Shown here: piece by piece, positions 5,866-8,475 of the stretch
Layout: each line of letters opens with the position of its first letter
Numbering within the stretch: the first letter of the stretch is position 1
Assembly: GCA_030610745.1 (NCBI GenBank)
Contig: JAUWRC010000061.1
Span: forward strand, 1 to 8,475
Reading direction: 5' to 3'
DNA: 8,475 bases
Source of the DNA: Clostridia bacterium
Lineage (GTDB): Bacteria; Aerophobota; Aerophobia; Aerophobales; AE-B3A
The notes under the pieces: model-generated
What the model was told of the DNA's origin: nothing
The model's database searches: none
Seen by the model: only the letters and a program-made list of their open reading frames with translations
Translations under genes and position numbers: made by a program

Positions 5866-5978
5866 TGTCATTGCGAGTCTGCCGAGGGCAGGCGTGGCAA
5901 TCCCGATAGACTTGAAACAGACTCTGCAATCTTTCCTTTCTGAGATTGCTTCGCTCACTTTATTCGCTCGCAATGACA
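5866..5978. repeat. TCATTGCGAG inverted-repeat element (113 bp)
   Basis: Perfect 12-bp terminal inverted repeats, TGTCATTGCGAG (5866-5877) and CTCGCAATGACA (5967-5978), enclose a second inverted pair, GCAATCT (5926-5932) and AGATTGC (5943-5949). The whole can fold into a cruciform or long RNA hairpin. From memory, elements with these ends and a GGCAATCCCGATAGAC-like interior are dispersed in many bacterial genomes. No transposase is encoded, so it is best described as a non-autonomous MITE-like or REP-like element. Confidence 0.75.
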
Positions 5979-5989
5979 TTCGTTTACCA

Positions 5990-6018
5990 GGGAAAAAGGG
6001 GACAGGCTACTTTTTCCC
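5990..6018. repeat. GGGAAAAAG hairpin with GGGACAGGCTAC loop
   Basis: The arms GGGAAAAAG (5990-5998) and CTTTTTCCC (6010-6018) are perfect inverses around an 11-base loop. From memory, the phrase GGGGACAGGCTACTTTTT is a dispersed repeat in several candidate-phylum genomes, sometimes near REP-associated Y1 transposase genes. No such gene is present here. Confidence 0.55.
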
Positions 6019-6030
6019 CCTCACCTCAAT

Positions 6031-6051
6031 CCTCTCCCCATAGGGGAGAGG
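6031..6051. repeat. CCTCTCCCC hairpin
   Basis: A perfect 9-bp stem, CCTCTCCCC (6031-6039) and GGGGAGAGG (6043-6051), with loop ATA, is preceded by CCCCCTCACCTCAAT. This resembles the widespread CCCTCACCCTAACCCTCTCCC intergenic repeat. No T-run follows on either strand, so a terminator role is unlikely. Confidence 0.55.
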
Positions 6052-6075
6052 AGACCATCAAGCCCTAATCTACAT

Positions 6076-6091
6076 GTGCCATAAATGGCAC
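6076..6091. repeat. GTGCCAT/ATGGCAC palindrome
   Basis: GTGCCAT (6076-6082) and ATGGCAC (6085-6091) form a 7-bp stem with a two-base centre. It is one more small inverted repeat in the stack between mraY and ftsW. Confidence 0.45.
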
Positions 6092-6100
6092 CGCTGCTAT

Positions 6101-6129
6101 CCACCATTCACTAAATACCATTCACCATT
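6101..6129 (-). repeat. ATGGTGAATGGT word repeat at the mraY stop codon
   Basis: On the minus strand the words AATGGTGAATGGT and GTGAATGGTGGA follow each other. The TGA stop of mraY (6124..6122) and its last codons lie inside the repeat, so the repeat stack begins exactly at the gene's end. Confidence 0.5.
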
Positions 6130-7156
6130 TAAACAAACTGCTTAATCCAAGCAAAGCTAAAATAGCAGCTACCATCCAAAAACGAGTTACTATCTTTGGC
6201 TCGCTTATCCCTTTAAGCTCATAATGATGATGAAGAGGGCTCATTTTCAAAATTCGCTTGCCTCTTGTCTGAAAGAAGAAAACTTGCAAAAAAACTGAAA
6301 GAGCCTCAACAGCAAAGACTCCTCCTATTAAAAGAAGCAATATCTCTTTCTTTATCAAAATAGCTGTAATAGCCAGGGCCCCTCCTAAAACCTGAGTTCC
6401 TGTCTCTCCCATAAAAACCTGAGCAGGATGACAGTTATACCAGAGAAAAGCAAAAGTTGCTCCCATGAGAGCTGCCCAGAGAACTACCAATTCCCTTGCT
6501 CCAAAAATATAGGTAATATTTAAAGAGGAGGAGAAAATATCGCTGCCCACAAAAAAAGAGAGAATCCCATAAGCCATGCCAGCAAATAATACACAGCCGG
6601 CTGCCAGTCCATCCAGCCCATCGGTGAGATTAACACTATTAGGAGTAGCTACGATTATAGCTATAATCAGAGGAATATATACCCATCCTATGTTAAGGGT
6701 GAGTCCGCTGAAGGGAATCTCCAGATATTTGCTGAATCCTGGCTCGCGGTAAAGATAAAAAGCAACAAAACAGGCTAAAATAAGCTGAATAAGCAATTTG
6801 AATCTGGTTTTTAGCCCTTGAGAGTTCTTTTTTGCCTTTTTTAGGACATCGTCCCAGAATCCAACCAGTCCTAAATACAGGATAACAAATAAAGAGAGGA
6901 GAAGGAATCTACTGGCTAGATTTCCAAAAATGAAAAGGCTTACCAGAAGAGAGATGAGAATGAAGATCCCACCCAGGGTAGGAATGCCTCTTTTTGCTTT
7001 ATGATTTTCAGGAGTGTATGAACGAACATAATTGACCCACCCTTTCCTTTTGAGTTTCCTTATAAAAATCCTACCCAGCCACAAACCTAAGAGGAGAGAG
7101 GCCAGGCCCGCTCCTGCCGCACGAAATAATAGAGAAGAAATTAAGTGGTAGAACAT
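6122..7156 (-). CDS. mraY: Phospho-N-acetylmuramoyl-pentapeptide transferase MraY
   Basis: This inner-membrane enzyme joins UDP-MurNAc-pentapeptide to undecaprenyl phosphate, giving lipid I and UMP. It has 344 residues and about ten membrane segments. Motifs in order are GIPTLGG (57-63), the paired Asp WDD (D102, D103), PNSVNLTDGLDGLA (172-185), FLWYNCHPAQVFMG (237-250) and the HHH loop (309-311, PLHHHYELKG). The catalytic Asp of the usual FMGDxGSLALG motif is Glu here (E251, codon 6406..6404), followed by TGTQVLGG, an unusual variant. The start overlaps the end of murF by 16 bases and has AAAGGA (7168..7163) 6 bases upstream, so the two are translationally linked. murD, which usually follows, is missing; repeats follow instead. 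Confidence 0.94.
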   Translation of the reverse strand: MFYHLISSLLFRAAGAGLASLLLGLWLGRIFIRKLKRKGWVNYVRSYTPENHKAKRGIPTLGGIFILISLLVSLFIFGNLASRFLLLSLFVILYLGLVGFWDDVLKKAKKNSQGLKTRFKLLIQLILACFVAFYLYREPGFSKYLEIPFSGLTLNIGWVYIPLIIAIIVATPNSVNLTDGLDGLAAGCVLFAGMAYGILSFFVGSDIFSSSLNITYIFGARELVVLWAALMGATFAFLWYNCHPAQVFMGETGTQVLGGALAITAILIKKEILLLLIGGVFAVEALSVFLQVFFFQTRGKRILKMSPLHHHYELKGISEPKIVTRFWMVAAILALLGLSSLFKW

Positions 7157-8475
7157 AGTTTTTCCTTTAATCTTTTGACAATTTCTTCCATCTTCATTTC
7201 TCTTGAGCCCTTGATTAAAAGAGAATCTCCTTCCTCTAAATAAGGGAGAAGTTCAGCCATTAATCTTTCTTTGTCCCTGAAAGAAAAAGCATCCTTTACA
7301 CCGGCCATCCTGGCTCCTTTGCTCACCTCTTCCGAGAACTCTCCCAGAGTAAACAAAGCATCTATACCCAACTGCCCTGCTCGCCTGCCCACTTTATTAT
7401 GAAGTGATTTGGCCATCTCTCCTAACTCCAACATATCCCCTAAAATAGCTATTTTGCGCTGTTTTGCAACTTTTTGCAGCAGTTCTAAAGCCTCGTTCAC
7501 AGAATCTGGATTGGCGTTATAAGAGTCGTCGATCAGTTGATAACTACCAAGAAAGGATAACTCTGAATGCATAGGAGGAAGTTTAAAACATTCCAGGGAT
7601 TGAGCAATAGTACCAGGAGAGATATCCAGAATAAGAGATACAGCTGAGGCAGCTAAAGCATTATAAACATTGTATAATCCTGGAATAGGAATAGAAATAG
7701 GCACTTTCTCTTTCTTATAGACCAAAGTGAAATTAAGTCTCTTATGGTGATAAGCTATTTTCTCAGCTTTTACCCTAGCTTGATTTTTAATCCCAAAGGT
7801 GAAGACCCTGCATTTAGCTCTTTTTTGCAGTTCGGGAGTCCAGGGATCATCGCTATTCAAAACTAACCAGTTTTTCTTATTTTTATTTAATGAGCCGAGC
7901 AACTCTGCTTTGGCTTCCATAATCTCGACCAGACTTCCTAAAAAGCCGATATGAGAATGCTGGATATTAGTAATAACACCAATAGTTGGCTGAATTATTT
8001 CTGCCAGACGTTCTATTTCTCCCCTGGAGTTCATACCCATCTCTAAAACTCCCCACTTATGATAAGAACGTAGTTTAAGCAAAGAGAGAGGAACTCCGAT
8101 CTGGTTATTAAAATTACCTTCTGATTTTAGGGTAGGATATTCAGAGGAAAGAATCTGCCAGGCCATCTCCTTAACTGTGGTCTTACCGTTGCTCCCTGTT
8201 ATCCCTATCAGTGGTAAAGAGAATTTTTCCCGATGATACCTGGCCAGTTCTTGCAAGGCAAAGAGAGTATCCTTTACCTGGATAAAAAAAAAATCAGAAG
8301 AGGGAAGCAAGATACGCCTCGCTACGCTCGGCATATCTCGTTGCTCGTTGCTCGTTGCTCGTTGCTCGTTATTCAAAAAACATTGAAATTCCGATACGAC
8401 TGAGATAACCTCGGATACGATAGCACCACAGGCACCTTTCTCGCTTGCCTCTTCTATGAACCTGTGGCCATCAAA
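7141..8475 (-). CDS. murF: UDP-MurNAc-tripeptide--D-Ala-D-Ala ligase MurF, 5' end outside the window
   Basis: This cytoplasmic ATP-dependent ligase adds D-Ala-D-Ala to the UDP-MurNAc-tripeptide. The frame stays open to the window edge, giving 444 residues here. The first codons read FDGHRFIEEASEKGACGAIV, a typical MurF N-terminal domain. The true start is therefore beyond 8475, and the TTG at 8376 is internal. Motifs (window numbering) are the P-loop GITGSNGKTT (91-100), EGNFNNQIGVPLSLL (119-133), LEMGMN (144-149), EAKAEL with the lysine expected to be carbamylated (about K189), IDDSYNANPDS (315-325), LGDMLELGEM (345-354) and KGSREM (422-427). Residues about 35-55 (NNEQRATSNEQR, then DMPSVARRI) are encoded by a word-like repeat, present in frame between the two halves of the N-terminal domain. 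A homopolymer of ten A (8284-8293) encodes DFFFI. The Arg usual shortly before DDSYNANP appears as His (PMHSEL). Confidence 0.93.
   Translation of the reverse strand, partial: FDGHRFIEEASEKGACGAIVSEVISVVSEFQCFLNNEQRATSNEQRDMPSVARRILLPSSDFFFIQVKDTLFALQELARYHREKFSLPLIGITGSNGKTTVKEMAWQILSSEYPTLKSEGNFNNQIGVPLSLLKLRSYHKWGVLEMGMNSRGEIERLAEIIQPTIGVITNIQHSHIGFLGSLVEIMEAKAELLGSLNKNKKNWLVLNSDDPWTPELQKRAKCRVFTFGIKNQARVKAEKIAYHHKRLNFTLVYKKEKVPISIPIPGLYNVYNALAASAVSLILDISPGTIAQSLECFKLPPMHSELSFLGSYQLIDDSYNANPDSVNEALELLQKVAKQRKIAILGDMLELGEMAKSLHNKVGRRAGQLGIDALFTLGEFSEEVSKGARMAGVKDAFSFRDKERLMAELLPYLEEGDSLLIKGSREMKMEEIVKRLKEKLCSTT
8311..8370. repeat. Word-like repeat inside murF, with four TTGCTCG units
   Basis: The left half (8311-8340) holds GATACGCCTCGCTACGCTCG and GCATATCTCG, nearly identical to 3898-3930. 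It is followed by four perfect 7-bp units TTGCTCG (8341-8368). The repeat lies within the murF reading frame and adds about 20 residues. Because the unit is 7 bp, the translated peptide has a seven-residue period (NEQRATS), and only changes of three units would keep the frame. Confidence 0.85.

Noticed and set aside
6031..6051. CCTCTCCCC hairpin as a terminator after mraY
   Set aside because: The stem is perfect, but no T-run follows on the minus strand, and the sequence resembles a widespread intergenic repeat.
8341..8368. TTGCTCG array as a CRISPR
   Set aside because: The units are 7 bp and contiguous, with no spacers, and lie in a coding frame.
8374..8376. TTG as the start of murF, with MNNEQRATSNEQR as N-terminus
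   Set aside because: The frame is open upstream to the window edge and encodes FDGHRFIEEA, an ordinary MurF sequence. The TTG has no ribosome binding site.

Overview
The window reads as a low-to-moderate GC chromosome segment of an uncultured diderm bacterium. The evidence for a double membrane is a complete LptF/LptG-type permease pair next to peptidoglycan genes. The junctions are littered with word-like repeats built from TCGTTGC/TATCTCGT/CGTATTGCGT words and with a long TCATTGCGAG inverted-repeat element. From memory, such repeats are frequent in candidate-phylum genomes of the Omnitrophota/Aerophobota kind; that placement is an inference and no marker gene here settles it.

Left part (1-1510): a LacI-family repressor gene runs leftwards (343-1380) behind a sigma70-like promoter. 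That promoter is overlapped by a double palindromic operator centred on AACTAGTT. The whole promoter, operator, leader and start-codon region occurs a second time at about 1-174. The window edge therefore cuts off a second, paralogous LacI-type gene after only about 8 codons, and its frame is broken by one extra base in a G4 run (17-20).

Middle part (1510-3970): divergent from the repressor, a clear promoter (1549-1577) leads through a repeat-containing leader into lptF and lptG. These are the two inner-membrane permease subunits of the lipopolysaccharide exporter. They are followed by a word-like repeat and a convergent gene of unknown function (3971-4603).

Right part (4707-8475), all leftward: murF (5' end outside the window), mraY and ftsW, in the order of a dcw cell-wall cluster. 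MurF makes UDP-MurNAc-pentapeptide, MraY attaches it to undecaprenyl phosphate to give lipid I, and FtsW polymerises lipid II at the septum. The murD gene that usually sits between mraY and ftsW is absent; its place is taken by 281 bp of stacked repeats and hairpins.

The most striking observations are: (1) a word-like repeat sits inside the murF coding region, in frame, splitting the N-terminal domain, so that a start called at the TTG at 8376 would be wrong; (2) the duplicated and partly overlapping AACTAGTT operators, whose core is inverted between copies; (3) a Glu in place of the catalytic Asp in the FMGD motif of MraY; (4) the repeat pile-up at the murD position.
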